Source of the DNA: Monodelphis domestica
Taxonomy: Eukaryota > Chordata > Mammalia > Didelphimorphia > Didelphidae
Assembly: GCF_027887165.1 (NCBI RefSeq)
Contig: NC_077233.1
Location: forward strand, 228,246,872 to 228,310,871
DNA: 64,000 bases
Direction: 5' to 3'
Positions 24,301-38,900 of this stretch are shown here, piece after piece (positions within the stretch are counted from its first letter, which is position 1; the number at the start of each line of letters is the position of its first letter). Made by a program: the position numbers and the translations under genes. The notes beneath the pieces were generated by a model, which saw only the letters and a program-made list of their open reading frames with translations, did no database searches and was not told where the DNA came from.

Positions 24301-27300
24301 TGCAATCTATCCTCAGATTCATAGATTGTTGTCAACACTGATGTGGCTGAAATAAAGAAAGAATATTAGGGCTACCCACAGATGCAGATAGTGTTAGATC
24401 CACTCAGGGATCCCCCTGAATACCCAGCTGGGTATTCTAACCTCTGGTTATTGAGAGTGAAACTGAATCACTTTCTCTCACTGGACCAGTTGCACAAAAC
24501 TTTGGAGACAATTGATATAAAAAACAGTATCTCATATTTTAAGAGGGAATACAACCTGAGGATCCCCATTACAGAAAGCAGTATTAAAAACTTTTTTCTT
24601 AGCATTTTTATTTTCATCTTGCATCTCTGTTCTTTTCTTCTCTTGCTGCTTGGAAAAATGTTTTTGGCTTTTGTATATGTCCAGCTTCATTTCCAGAATC
24701 CAAGAAGTTTTAGTATGTAGATTTCTCTTTCTCTAGGAGCTAAAGATAAGACTCATGTAGAAAATAAGGCATTTACATTCAATACCAACTCACTTCACAA
24801 ACTATCTTTCTTTCTCCATCTGAAGTTAAACTCTATTACAATGAACAAAGGACCCTACATGTAGTATAAACAAAGCAACAAACTTATTTAGTACTTACTA
24901 TATGCCAGGTATAAGATGAATTGATTTGAACTTTCCTTTACTTAAATAATATATAATGCAAGAATAATCCAGTTGTCTTTAACAAAATGGGGTAGAGACC
25001 CATTTTGAAAAACAGATTCAATTTGCTGTTTTCTTTTTTGGACTATGATCTTGTGATCTCTCAGTCATCAGTAAGAAATGTTTTTTCATAAAGTATAAAG
25101 GAAAAATGGATGAACAATCTTTAGGGGCCAAGACAGCAGAAAGATAAATGGATGATTTCAAAGCTTTAACTTCTATTTTTCCTCTAATAATTTCAGGAGT
25201 GGATTAGAGCAAGATGACATGAGAATTTTATATAAATACCTTACTACTTCTCTATTTCCAAGACACATCGAGCCTGAGGTATGGGTACCATAATATATTT
25301 TACATTTTTTGCTATTATCCCATTTTCTTATAGTGTTGGTCATTTAAAAATTTAGTAACACAAAATAGTTACTGTATATGTGCCAAGATGTCATGCCCCT
25401 GACAAAACTAGTTGTAAGAAAAACATGATGTTCATGCTATTTTGTGAAACAAACTGCATATTGATTCTGATGCTTAACAGTGAATTTTTGTTAGTTTTGG
25501 GTTTTTTAAAAACTTTACCTACTGCCTTAGAATCAATACTCTGCATTGGTTCTAAGGCAGAAGAGCAGTAAGGGCTAGGCAGTGGAGTTAAGTGACTTGC
25601 CCAGAGTCACACAGCTAAGAAATGTCTGAGGCCATATTTCAACCTATGACCTCCCATCTCTAGGCCTGGCTCTCAATCTACTGAGCTACCTAGCTGCCCC
25701 TTTGTTAGTTCTTTAATGTCTAAAGATTATTGGCCTTTTCACCAAGTAGAGAATAATTTATGAATGATCAAACATTTGATGGTATTGTCATATTGCCTTT
25801 TTAGCTTTTGTACTCTCCAGCTTCCACATATGCAGTCACAAACATTCATGTAGTATAAAGCAGTTATGCTATAAATATGACATATTCTAAGTGTTATAAA
25901 GAAAAGAAAGCAAATACACCTAATTTAATCAAGGAGGAAGGGATTAGGGAAGGCTTCATAGAGAATGTGACAGTTGAGCTAAGCCTTGAAGGATCATAGG
26001 TTTGGAGCTGGAAGGGTCCTCAGAGACTGTCCACAACCCCCTCATTTTATTGGCAAAGAAACCATATCCCAGGAAGCTGCCCACAATCAACCAGGTCATA
26101 AGTTGGGGGTTGGAAGGGAGGGCAGGATTGTGAAGTGGGAGAAGGAGCAAAGGGTATTAGAGGCACAGGGACTGAGGAAGGGGGAGTGTTGAGTTTGCAG
26201 AATAGCCAGTCTAGTTTATCAGGAATATAGTCATTATATGGTGGTCATGATCAAAATTGTTTTGTTCCTATATTTTAATTTCTTGGTTTAAATTTAAAGT
26301 ATGCATTATCTAGAGAACTATAAACTGAAACAAACTAGCACATGTAAATGTTCTTTTTTCATAGCTTTGAAAGCGGGGAAAAAAGCTCATTTGTAAGTCA
26401 TTTCCCAACTTTTGACTTGTTTATAGTTGGCAGGAAGGGATTCACCAATCCGAGCAGAAATGCCAGGAAATCTTCAACATTATGGAAGGTAATTTATCCT
26501 ATGATATCCTCTTCTAGTTTCTCATTAATTTTTAGATGTATTTAGAAATAAAAGCCTGAGCAGACTCAAAATGAATTCTTTTTGTATTATGGAAAGTCCA
26601 AGTTGATTTCCTTATGTGAGGAAATAATACACTTTAGAGGTATTGTATTTATTTCTAAGTCAAATAAAGAAATTTATTGTCATTTTCTGATTGTGAAAAG
26701 ATAGCTTATATTCTCAAAGATGAAGTTTTATTTTACCATAGATATGTTATCTTACTGATAAAGATATAAGTGTAGATGTTTTACTGTACTATGTCAGGCA
26801 GGCCTCCAGACTCTGTCAAAGTATATCTGTGACAAAAGTAGAATAGTTATGGTTTTCTTATGGTATTGGTCACAAAAGAAATAATTATCCGTTTACAAAA
26901 CAAACAAACCAAAAACCCCAAAGTTGTTTCGTCACAATTCTACTGCTTCGACATAGTCCTGGTATTGTCCTATATTTTATCCTGGCTTCTAAAAATGCTG
27001 TGCTTTTATGTAAAGTAGTATGTATTTTGCTGTGGAACTGTAACTTGTCTAATGAATGTGAATCATTTTGTGCTTGCTTTTAAGATTTCTTACTGGGCCC
27101 TTGAACCTTAATGATCCAGAAGCAAAATGCAGATTTCCCAAAATTTTTGTAAATACAGATGATACTTATGAAGAGCTTCATTTAATTGTTTATAAGGTAA
27201 TATCACCATTTTCTCCTATATATTATTAATCATTCCTGTGTATTGATATATGAGTGCAGATTCAAATATCTTGAATGCTTCTGTAGCAAGCTATTTGCTA

Positions 27301-30300
27301 GGATTTCTAAGCAGTGATGATTCTTTTTTAAAAACTCTAAAACATGTATTTTTTGTATGCTTCCTTGGAATTGCAGTTAGTTTTCATACATGTATCTTTG
27401 AATGATTTTGTTTTGTCATTAATGAAGCAGCAGTTTGGTTAGGCCTGTCATTGAATGTTCTGTGGCCTTCTATGTTAACATATTATGGAATATCTTGAAA
27501 GCAAAGGGGACACTATCAGAGCCAAAGGATGATGATGACTTGCTTTTCAGATACTCTTATTCTGGTGTCTTATCAGATCTGTAGCCACATGAGGGTACAC
27601 CGTAGATGAAACTGCACAAAGACAATAGTCATTTTCGATCACCGAGAGACTACCACTACTACTACTTATCAGATCTGAACAGTATCCACTTGCCTCCTGT
27701 TTGGGTTTTTGTGTTGGCCAGTGATGTCTAAGTTAATTAGGTGAAAACTTTCCCACCGCCTTCCTTCATCAAAATGAACACTCTATTAGGTACCTTGAGT
27801 AGAATTTTGTCATTTATATATAAAAAATTATAATGCTAGAATATATTTTTATTATATTAAAGAAGTTTTTGCCAATTTTCTTTAGGAGTTTAGTTTTTAA
27901 GGACAGTTTTGTACATTTTAAATTTCAAGAGCATATTAAGAATATGAATCTACTAGTGACAGAATATAGTGTAACTTAATAGAAAAATAAAAATATATGT
28001 AATAGCTAAAAATGTAAAAATAGAAACTACAAACTAGACATTTGAAGTAGAAGAGCTATAAAACTGAGGATATAGAATATTTATTTTATGTGAAATTTAG
28101 AAATTTCATAAGACCTAAATAATATAATTCCACAATCAATAGAAATGACCTAGAATAAAATATTCCGATTTACATGTTCCACAAAATAACCACTAAGACC
28201 AACCACTACAACAATAACAGCAACAATAGCTCACATTATACAGAGTATCCCAGAAGACTTAGTAGTAGCTTAAAACTGCACTAGCCCTTTTTGAGTACCC
28301 TGTAGAGTACTTGAAGTTGTAAAATTTTTGTATACTACTTCATTTGATCCTCATAACATCCTTGGGATGTAGATACTATTAATACCCTCATTTTATAGAT
28401 GAGGAAACTGAAACAAACAGGAGTTAAGTAACTTGCCCAGGATCCCAAAATTAGTAAGTACCTGAGGCAGAATTAGAACTTGAATCTTCCAACATTCTAT
28501 CTAGCATGCCATCCAGTTGCTCAAAAGAAATTACACAAAAGAGAGGCATAGTGAAGACTGCGTGGAAAAGTAGATAAGAGTGCTACTTTGAATTTTAAAG
28601 ACCCGAGTTTGAATCCTGTCTTGACTCCTGTATAAAACTGTGTAAGCCATTTGAAGTCTAACTTCATTTTTTCACCTATAAAATGGATTAACACTACCTC
28701 ACAGGGTTATTGTAGGGAATAAACTAGGCAGTATATGTAAGTACTTTGCTATTTTTAAAGTGTCATATAAACACTAATTATAATTTTCTTCTAAGCCTTA
28801 TTTGACTTCTCAAGTGTTGGAAGGGCTGTCAAGTGGAAAATAGATTAGATGTGTTTTTCTTGGCCCTAGAGACAGTGTGATCAACACTGAATGGAGGTAA
28901 TAGGTAGTTACAGGAAGTAACAGCAGATTTAAGCTTGACATAATTGTCTAATAAACAGATAATCAGAAGTGGAATGAACTTCCCCAAGGGGTAGTAAGTT
29001 CTCAATCACTAGAGTTCTTCAAGCAGAGGATGGATGACCATTTGTTAGAAATTATAGTATGATGTTTCTATTTTTCCACTGTGACAATGGAGGATTTTGA
29101 AGCATGACTTGGCCTGCTAGTTCAGATGTCCTTCTGTGCAAATTTCCTAAGAAAATCAGTGACCGTGGTTTAAGTAAGGGAGGGGGAAAAAAAAAACCTT
29201 TATTCTATAACCTTTGATTTAATATGATGGTTTTCTCCCCTCTCCTAGGCCATGAGTGCAGCAGTTTGTTTCATGATTGATGGTAAGAATAGCACTTTTA
29301 TCTGTTGTCATGAAAAAACACTCTAATGCTTTCTTCTACTATTAAATTATAAACATATCATTAGAAGGATATACTATGAAAATCCAAATGAAACATGATT
29401 GCCCCAACTTTATGATTGTTTCATTCAAGACAGATTTTCAGGTGCGTCTTGAAAGGTAAAACCATTCTACTAGTTTGACCCAAAGAGGGAATATTTAAAT
29501 AGGGCTTATAATGTATGTTTCTTTTTTCATAAAAAAAAAAAATTCATGTTTTATTTCTTCACAAATGTTACTCATTTTGTTTTGCGTATTTTTTATCAGA
29601 GAAATAAGATTTGATTAAGTTATTTCAGGTCATTTGATTAAGCTAATCTCTATTGAAGTGATTTGAATATTTAAATATTGGGGAAAGGAAATAAGTGACT
29701 TCTTTCTGAATGATATAGTGGGGGGAAAACACAAACTGTTTTTTTAATTACTCAGCCTCTATGCAGCCTTCTTTGGACTTTTGCCGAAGATTAGACAGCA
29801 TCGTTGGACCTCAGCTCACAGTTTTAGCATCTGACATTTGTGAACAGTACAACATCAACAAAAGAATATCAGGGTTTGTACTAGCTTTATTTGTGTCCAT
29901 TTTCAGACATTGATAATGTATCTAAGTAACTCTTCATTTTAAATTTTATCTAGAATTAGTACTGTCCAAGATGAATGTCAGTGTGCACCTTTGAGTGGTT
30001 TTCCTCGAATTACCATGAAGTAATCTGAGTGGTTTGCCCTTGCCCTAGTTTCCCTTCTGTTACACATTTTTGAGAGGACAAAATGGGATTAGATGTATGG
30101 CTTATGACTCTTGAAGAGTTTTTCACTTCTTTAAAGTAATGGATTGAAACAAGGTATTGAACCTATACTCTCCTTATTAGTACCATGTTCTTAATCACTT
30201 GAGCTAAGCAATGTAGATGATATTAAAAATATTTTAAAATTATAGGCAGAATGTTATGGTGCACACCTGTAGGCTTTGCTACTGAGAGAAGCTGAGGCTA

Positions 30301-32865
30301 GTGGATTCATTGATTTTGGTAGTTCTGAGCTGCAGTAAGGCTCAAGCTAATTGGATGTCTGCACTAAGTGTTGTAGCTCCAATGTAGGGCCTGGATGATT
30401 GAACCAGTGCAAGTCAGAAAAATGAAGCAGTTAAAGCTTGTGTGCTAGTCAATGTAGACCAGTGAGAAGCTACAACACTTCCAGCCTGGCTGAGATAGGA
30501 AGACTCAAAAAAAAAATACACCCAAATACACAATTATTTAAGGAAAGGGTATTAAGTTGAAGAGAAATTAGGAGAATCTGAGTTCTAATCTTGGTTTCAT
30601 TTATATTAAATCATATAATCTTCTTGTGCTTCAGGGTGGGGAGGAGTTTTTTCCATATGTAAAATATATAGATGATTTTATCTACTGTTCCAACTTCACA
30701 GGTTAAAATGAATGTAATCGATAAGAATTGTTTTGAAAAATGAAAGCACTATGCCATTGTGCTTTGATTTGCTAATATGAGGAATCATAGACTAGTGTAT
30801 CTTTAATGTTCAGATATTTATTCATAAAATATGTAATCTTGTACTTGTTTTAGCTTCTAGGAGTACAGAATAAGTTTGTTTTATTTTCATTTTGGCAACA
30901 AATTTCCATTTTTCCAAAGTCATATGATCCATATTGTCTCCTTCCCCCCTTCTGGGATGTGACAAGCAGTTCAATCTGGGTTATACATGTATCATCACAC
31001 AAAACATTTCTTTAATCAGTTTTGTAAGTGAACAATTTTATAGAACCAAAACATATACCCAAATAAACAAGTGATAAATCTCATGTTTTTATCTGCATTT
31101 CTACTCCAACAGTTCTTTCTCTGGAGGTATATAGATAGCATTCTTTTTCATATGTCCCTCAGGATCATCCTGGATCATTTGCTGTTAGTTGTAAAACCTA
31201 TCACATTTGTTTGTTCTATAGTATTGCAGTTACTGTGTATAATGATCTCCTGGTTCTGCTTATTTCACTCTGCATCAGTTCATGGAGATCTTTCCAGGTC
31301 TTTCTGAAATCATCTTGTTCATCATTCCTTATAGCACAATAATATTCCATCACCATCATATACCACAATTTGTTCAGCCAATCCCCAATCGAGGGACTCC
31401 CCTTTAGTTTCTATTTCTTTGCCACTACAAAGTGAACAGCTATAAATATTTTTGTACAAACAGCTCCTTTCCTATTTAAAAAATTTTTTTCTTTGGCATA
31501 CAGACCAGGTAGTGGTATTAGGAGATCAAAGGGTATGGACAGAATAAGGTGCAAGTGTGAAACTCTTTTTATAAATTTATTGACCAGACTTTCTAAAATT
31601 TTTAAGATAATTTGGAGGGGGGAGAAGATGAAGGGAAAGTATATACAGTCTTCCATATCAATCCATTAAACATACATTAAATGCCTCCCCTATAAGGAGC
31701 ACTATATTTGTTTAAGTAGGACACCAGAGGAGATTAAAAAGATCTGAGCATTATAAAATGATAATACACATTAAGGGCACAAATAAGAGTCAAACAACTG
31801 TCAGCTTAAGGACAAGGTGACTCAGTGGAACAGAGAACACTTCTAGAAAAGGTAGTATTTGAAGTGGCCTTTGAAAGCATTATAAGGCTTATAAGAAGCC
31901 AGGAGAGAGGAGAAGAGCATTACAGGCACAAGTTTTAGTATTCATTCATCAGAGCATTTTTGAAGTGTGTAGAGAGCTATGGAAAGTAGCTGAGAAAGCT
32001 ATAAAAGTTAGATAAGACACGGTCTCTGTAGAATAAAATGCAGACATAGATAACTAGTACAAAACATTACATTATAAATGCATTGAGGGGGCAGCTAGGT
32101 GGCTCAGTGGATTGTTTCATGTCAACCCCTGAAATGGGAAGTCCTGGGTTCAAATGTAGCCTCAGACTCTTTCTAGTTGTGTGACCCTGAACAAGTCACT
32201 TAACTCCCATTGTCTAGCCTTTACTGCTCTTCTGCCTTGGAACCAATACATAGTATTGATTCTAAGATGGAAGGTTAGGGTTTTGTTTTGTTTTTTAATG
32301 CATTGAAAAGTTGTAAAACAACATTCTTTCTGATGTCTGAGGGAGAATGAAATTATTCTAAACATAGAAAACAATATAAGAAAAGGAGAGGCTGGAAGCA
32401 CAAAAGATTTAAATAGGGCAGTAAATCTGATATGACTGAAGCATAGCATTCATGAAATGAAATAAATTAGGCAAGGCTGAAAAAATAGGATAGTATTGAC
32501 TATACAAGTCCTCACATGCCAGACAAGGGAATTTAGAAAGCAGTGGGAACTTTTTTCCTGATCCAGAGCTGAAATCTGCCTCTTTGCATCTTATACCCAC
32601 TGTCCCTAATTTTGCCCTCTGGAACCATGCAAAACATCTAATCTTTCTTCCACATGCCAACCTTTCCAATCCTTGAAGACAATTATCATGTCTTCCCTTA
32701 AGTCTAGTCCTGTGGTCCTTCCCCATTTCCTTTTACATTACTTGTGAGCTAGTCACCATTCTGTTCCCCCCCCCTCCCCCAACATAGCCTTGAGCAGGGT
32801 TATCAAACTCAAATAGAAGCTGATCCTAGGACCACATATTGACTTTAAAAACTACAAATTAACAT

Positions 32866-32901
<36 letters not shown>

Positions 32902-35900
32902 ATTTTTTATTTATTTTGCTAAACATTTCCTAATACAATTTTAATCTGGTTTGGACCACACTTGGGAATTTTACAAGCAGGCTATAAATTTGGCACATCT
33001 GGCCTTGAGGAGGAATAAATGATACAAAGGTAGGAAAGTTTGGGGCATGAACAAAGGAAGAGAGTTTGGCTAAACCACAAAGGATAATGGGGAAAGTAGA
33101 AGTAACACCACTAAAGAGTTTGAAATTTATTTCATAGGCAGGCACATGCCATTAGAGGATTTTTAAAATAGAGGAGGGATATGACTTGAGCCATGCATGA
33201 GAAAGATTAATCTAGTGCTGGTTTGAAGAGTTAGACTGAAGGAAAGGAACGGGATAAATTGAAGGCAAGATGACATATTAGAAGAACTTCGTTGGTGATG
33301 AAAATCTATACTCGGCCTTTAGCAATGGAGAACAATAGAGAGAAAGGGATGGCTGCAGAAAGCACAAGTAATGAAGTCTTTGGGCCACTAATGAATTCTA
33401 GTCCCAGGCCATAGAATCATCATGACCAATAAATCATCATTCATTTAACCAATGTTTATTACTGAATAAATGTATTTGGAGTTAGGGAAACCCTCTTTTT
33501 GCTGCCTGGAAGGGGGGAAAGAATTTCCCACTTCTACTCTCATGGTTAAGGCAAAAATGGGAAAGATATGTTCCTACATCCTAAATTGGAAGTTGGGGTA
33601 CATTTTCCTATAGAAATGTTGGTTACATTGATTTTTTTTCAAAGTTGAAATATTTAGTCCTTTAAGGTGTACAAAGGGCTTTATATACATTTTATTTTAT
33701 TGTTTGTTATCCCCATTTTACAGGTGAGGAAACGGGGTCAGGGGTTAAGATGGAACAATTTATAAGTGTCAAGCCAGAGATGGATTAAATTCACTATGTC
33801 AATACTGCCTCTCTTGATAGGAAAATATTATTTTATTCCATCATAAGCCTCTATATTTTTATTAGCATAACACTGTTCTACAAACAAAGGTTAAGGTTAA
33901 GGGCAGCTTTTTTTTTGAGAAGGCAGGAATAGGCAAAAGTTCTCACTTGGTCTTAAGGAATGAATGAATTGTTGGATTATATATTATTAGAGGTGGAAGG
34001 GATTTCATATGCCATCTGGTCCACATACCCCTATTTTGCAGATTAGGATCTGAAGCCCAGAAGTTAAATGACAAAGTCTGAAGTGAAAGAGTCTGGATTA
34101 GAAATCAGGGTCCCTCAGACTGCAAATCCAGTACTCTTTCCACTGTCCCACCAACTTGGAGTCAACAAAATTGTTTTTAGATTCTGCCTCCAACAATTAC
34201 TGTATATCATAGACAGATCTCTTAATTCTTTGTCATCTTGGCTATTGTTGGTGCCTTTTCCTTTAAAATTACCTCATTGGTTTTATATGTTATTTATATG
34301 TGTCCACACTATCTTCTGCAACAAAAGGTAAGCTCCCGGAGGGTAGGAACTATTTCATTTTCATCTTTGTAACCCAGCTAGATAAGTATTTGTTGATAGT
34401 CATAAAAAGAGGGATGATAACAATAATAGTAATTCTCTTAGTACCAACTTCACAGGGTTGTGAAAACAACTCTTAGCAGACCTCAGAGCATCATAGAAAT
34501 GTTTGTGGTTATAGGAAAAAAAGCTCAAAACTCTTAATTCCTCTATGAATTTTTACATTTTCACAGTATCTTTTGATGTAGCGGAGATTATGTTAAAGTG
34601 ATATTACTAAGTAATGCCACATGTGGCACATATGTGGCACATATAATGGCACATAAATGCCACATGGCTGAAAAAAAAAGGATAGGAAAGAAGTCCTCTG
34701 TCTCTCAAAAACCCTACATCAAGTGTTTATAAATAAGACCTTTTCCAAGGCATATCATAGCATTGTCTTCCTTTGACCATCTTACTCTCGAAGGCTTCCT
34801 TTCCACCTTCGAGAAAAGAGTAGCTTGTCAGTTAATGTTTTAATGCTTCAGAAGATAAATGATTTAATTGTTGTAAATATTCCTTTAGTTTACACAATAC
34901 AATACAAATTCTGTACTTTCATAAGTGGTTTTATAAATTGCTGTGGCCAAAAAAGGCATCACCTAGGAATCAGGCTTCTGGTGATGAGATTCTAAATTTA
35001 GTTAGGAAGGCTGTGTATGTAATATAGTAGATAAAGAGTTGGCCTTGAAGTCAGAAAGATTCAGCTATACAAACAGTGTGTCATTTTCACATGGTTCCAT
35101 ACATAGTTACATGGAAGGAGAAAGAGACCTTTTTTTTAAAACCCTTAACCTTACATCTTAGAATCAATGATTCTAAGGCAGAAGAACAGTTAAGGGCCAG
35201 GCAATGGGGATTAAGGGACTCGTCCAGGCTCACAAACCTAGGAAGTGTCTGAGGTCAGATTTGAACCCAGGACCTCCCATCTCTAGACCTGGCTCTCCAT
35301 CCACTGAGCCACCCAGCTGACCTGAGAAAGAGACTTTTTGATAGTATTGATTTTCAACCCATTAGAATTCCTAACTCCAGTTATGGCAGAACTGTTACCT
35401 ACACTAAGCCCAAACAAACTTTGACTTAAGAGGAGTGGCTATTGCGGCGATGTTCAAGGTTTGGAAATTACCTGGTTACATAGTAACACTCCTGTTCATG
35501 TGAGGGATATATTCCAAAAGGGTTGTAATCTAGGATGTAAATTTTTCTACATCTCACTTCTATTAATTGACCAACCCTTCTAACACTGTGGTTGGTAAAG
35601 AGGGCCTCTGAGCAAACAAATAGATACTACATGGTTGTAATAAAGTACAAACTATAGCATTCCTTGATTCCCATCATCATCCCAATACATCCAGCAGAAA
35701 GTGTTCTCTCCTCCCTGAATGTTCCAGGACCTTGTCTGGATATCTTTGGCCTCTTCATTCCTTCCTACGTTGCATTGGACTTCTCTGTAGCCATTTTTTA
35801 TATTTTCCTTCCAGTAGATTCTAGACTAGACTAAGGGCAGAGACACATCTTAACAGCCCTAAAAAAAGTGGACAGAAAATTCAAAATGCAAAGAAGTATA

Positions 35901-38900
35901 GTACAATTGAATGCAGAGGCTAATGTAGGCCCTGAGTGCATAGAATAATTGATATTCATTCTAACCCAAGGCAATAGAAGGTTGAAGTGTAGTCATGATA
36001 TTCTATTTTAGAATTTAGGAAAATGTATAATACTTTTTAAGTGACCATTTTCAGTTTTCATTATTTGGAAACTTCATTTAAATGGAACACTGTACCACCG
36101 AGGGATGTATATAGGTCAGCTCTTGTTGTTTTAGTCATATCTGAACTGAAACTTATATTAATGAAACTTAAATTAATATAGTTTTTATATTCATCAGTTA
36201 GCAAATGTGTTTAATGTCCACTAAATGCAAAAAGCCCACTTTATTAAGAAAAGAACTAATAAAATATGGTAATTATAGGTAGCAGCCATATCTCATCTTT
36301 GAGACTAATACTTTTGAAGACCCAGGTTTCTGAAATCTCTGTATTTATTGGCAGTTGGAGGATGAGATTGTCACTGTCAGCTATATCTCTTAAGCTTCTT
36401 AAGGGAATATATTTTCATAGGTTGAATAACTTTTGAGTTCTTTTAAAAATATTTTACTGACTATTTTATTAATATTTTTTCCCAGATCTGAAAAGGAACC
36501 CCAGTTTAAGTTTATCTACTTCAATCATATGAATTTAGCAGAGAAAAGTACAATTCACATGAGGAAAACACCTAGCATATCACTTACATCTGTTCATCCT
36601 GACCTTATGAAGATTCTAGGTGATATCAACAGTGATTTTACAAGGTAATTATTTCAAAATGAATGCCACATACTAAAAAGAACAACCCTTTAAAATAGAG
36701 GAAGAGATTAGAGCTTTCTGCATAGCATTAGTTTCTCTAATCCTTTCCCCAAGCTGCATATTCAGAATTCTCTGAATTTATATAAAACCACCGTAGCTGT
36801 AGCCATACTTTTTAGAAGCTGTTCATTTCCTACATAACACCCTGAAGGATATTAACTACTAAAGTTCTCTATGATCTCTTATATTTTAAAATGTCGACTT
36901 TTTATAATCTGCCTTTACATGTTTATACCCAACAAATATATCCATAAAATTGCATAATGAATTTGTTTTACAGAATGGATGAAGATGAGGAAATCATCGT
37001 GAAGGCAATGAGTGACTATTGGGTTGTTGGGAAAAAATCTGATCAGCGAGAACTGTATGTTATTTTGAATCAAAAAAATGCAAACCTGATTGAGGTCAAT
37101 GGTAAGTATACATTGAGGTTTAAATGGACTGGAATTTTACTGTGTCACTATTAAGGAAAACATAGTAATGATAATGATCCCCTGCACGTGTGTAGTGCTT
37201 AATTGTTTACCAGGCACTTTCGTATCTTACTTACCCGTATACCAGTCCTGTGAAATTTCAGCAGAATTTTTTTTTGCCAGGGGGCTTATGATCTGGTTGG
37301 GGAAACGTAATACAGGCAGGCATACAAATGTAGAGGAAATGACTTACTTTGTAGTGTAGCAGTAACATCTCCTATTTAAATGACTGGCACTGCCATGAAC
37401 CCTTGTAGTACAAATTACAAGTCAGGAAAAGAATTCGCTTGTCTGAAGCTTTATTCAATTAGGGGGGAGGTACTTTGAAAAGATTTTACATGTGTTAAGG
37501 GCCACAGAAGAGTATGAGGCCTGCTCAGAAGTCTGTAGTCAGACACCAAAAAACATAGTCTAGGTTACCTGGAGTCTAGGTTAGGTTCCCTAAAAGATAG
37601 GCTTTGAATCCTAGGATCTAAGAGTTGGAAGGAACTGCAGAAATACCTTCTCTGGCTTCCTAAACATTCAGCCTCTGCCTGAACATTGCAATGTTTCAAG
37701 AGGCAGCTCATACCATTCAACAATCCTGACATGTTCAAATTTGTTTCCCCCTTATTTTCAGTTCCTACCCCCTGTTCTGCCCTCTGGAACAACATAGAAC
37801 AAGCCCTCTCCTTTTTCCATGTGCCTTTTTTTTTTTACCCTTTTGTCTAAGTATCCATTCTAAGATAGACATGTTGTAAGGGCTAGGCAAACAAGGTTAA
37901 GTGACTTGCCTAGGGTCACACAGGTAGGAAATGTCAGAGTCTAGATTTGAACTCAGATCCTCCCAACTACTATAGGCCTGGTGCTCTGTTTACTGTCCTA
38001 CCTATGTGTCCCTTATGCTACTCTTCAAAATATTTAAAACTCCTATTATATTTTGTGGTGTAGTAGATAAAGTTGGGTTCAAGTCCTGCCTTTCTCACAG
38101 GCAAGTGACTTAATGTTGCTGGGGCTCAGTTCTTTATCTTTATGTGGAGATTATCTGTGGTACCTACTTCACAAAGGTTGTTTTGAGACTCAAACAGCAC
38201 AGTTATTATCCTCATTTTACAGGTGACTTTGAGGTATGAGACATTCTGAATTGCCCAGAATCATCCAAATAATAAGTGATAGAGCTGGGACTTGAATCCA
38301 GATCTTTTAAGTCTAGTTTTGGAGTAACAAGAAATAGAACAAAATTATGGATAATCAAGGTTTTATTTTTAGCTAATGCATTTAATAAGTTAACTGGCCA
38401 CAATTTCCATAACTTTATGGAAAATTATCTTCCCTAGAAAATTTCTCTGGTTCATGAGTTCTGCCTTATGAAAATAAGGCAGACTTGAAAAATAAGTTGT
38501 TTTAATACTTTTATTAAGTTCTGTTGTCCTAAATGAAAATATGTATGGCATTGTCCGGAAATGCCATTTTTATTGGAAGAAAAAAGTAATATGTAAAAGT
38601 AGTACCTTTTACAAAATATTCTAATTTGTTTGCCAGTTTTTAGATGTGCCTCCACGTTCAGGGGCATAATGTTTCTGAGCACCTGCCAAGCAGAATTGTC
38701 AGGTGAAAATGATTCTCCAGCTAGACCAGAATGACTGATGTTGCCATATTTCCTGTGACCATATTCTGGGTGTGCTGTTGTGTTTGAATGAAAGGTACGG
38801 GTAGCCATTCTTTTCAGCCCATGCAGCTTGCTGCCTTCAGACAGACACACGTAAATGGGGATACAGAGAGCAACCTTTTTTAGTAATGAGAAGTCTGAAC

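Noticed and set aside
24382-24720. 112-codon frame in CCZ1 intron 7
   Set aside because: No recognisable domain or splice context; composition fits chance in AT-rich intron.
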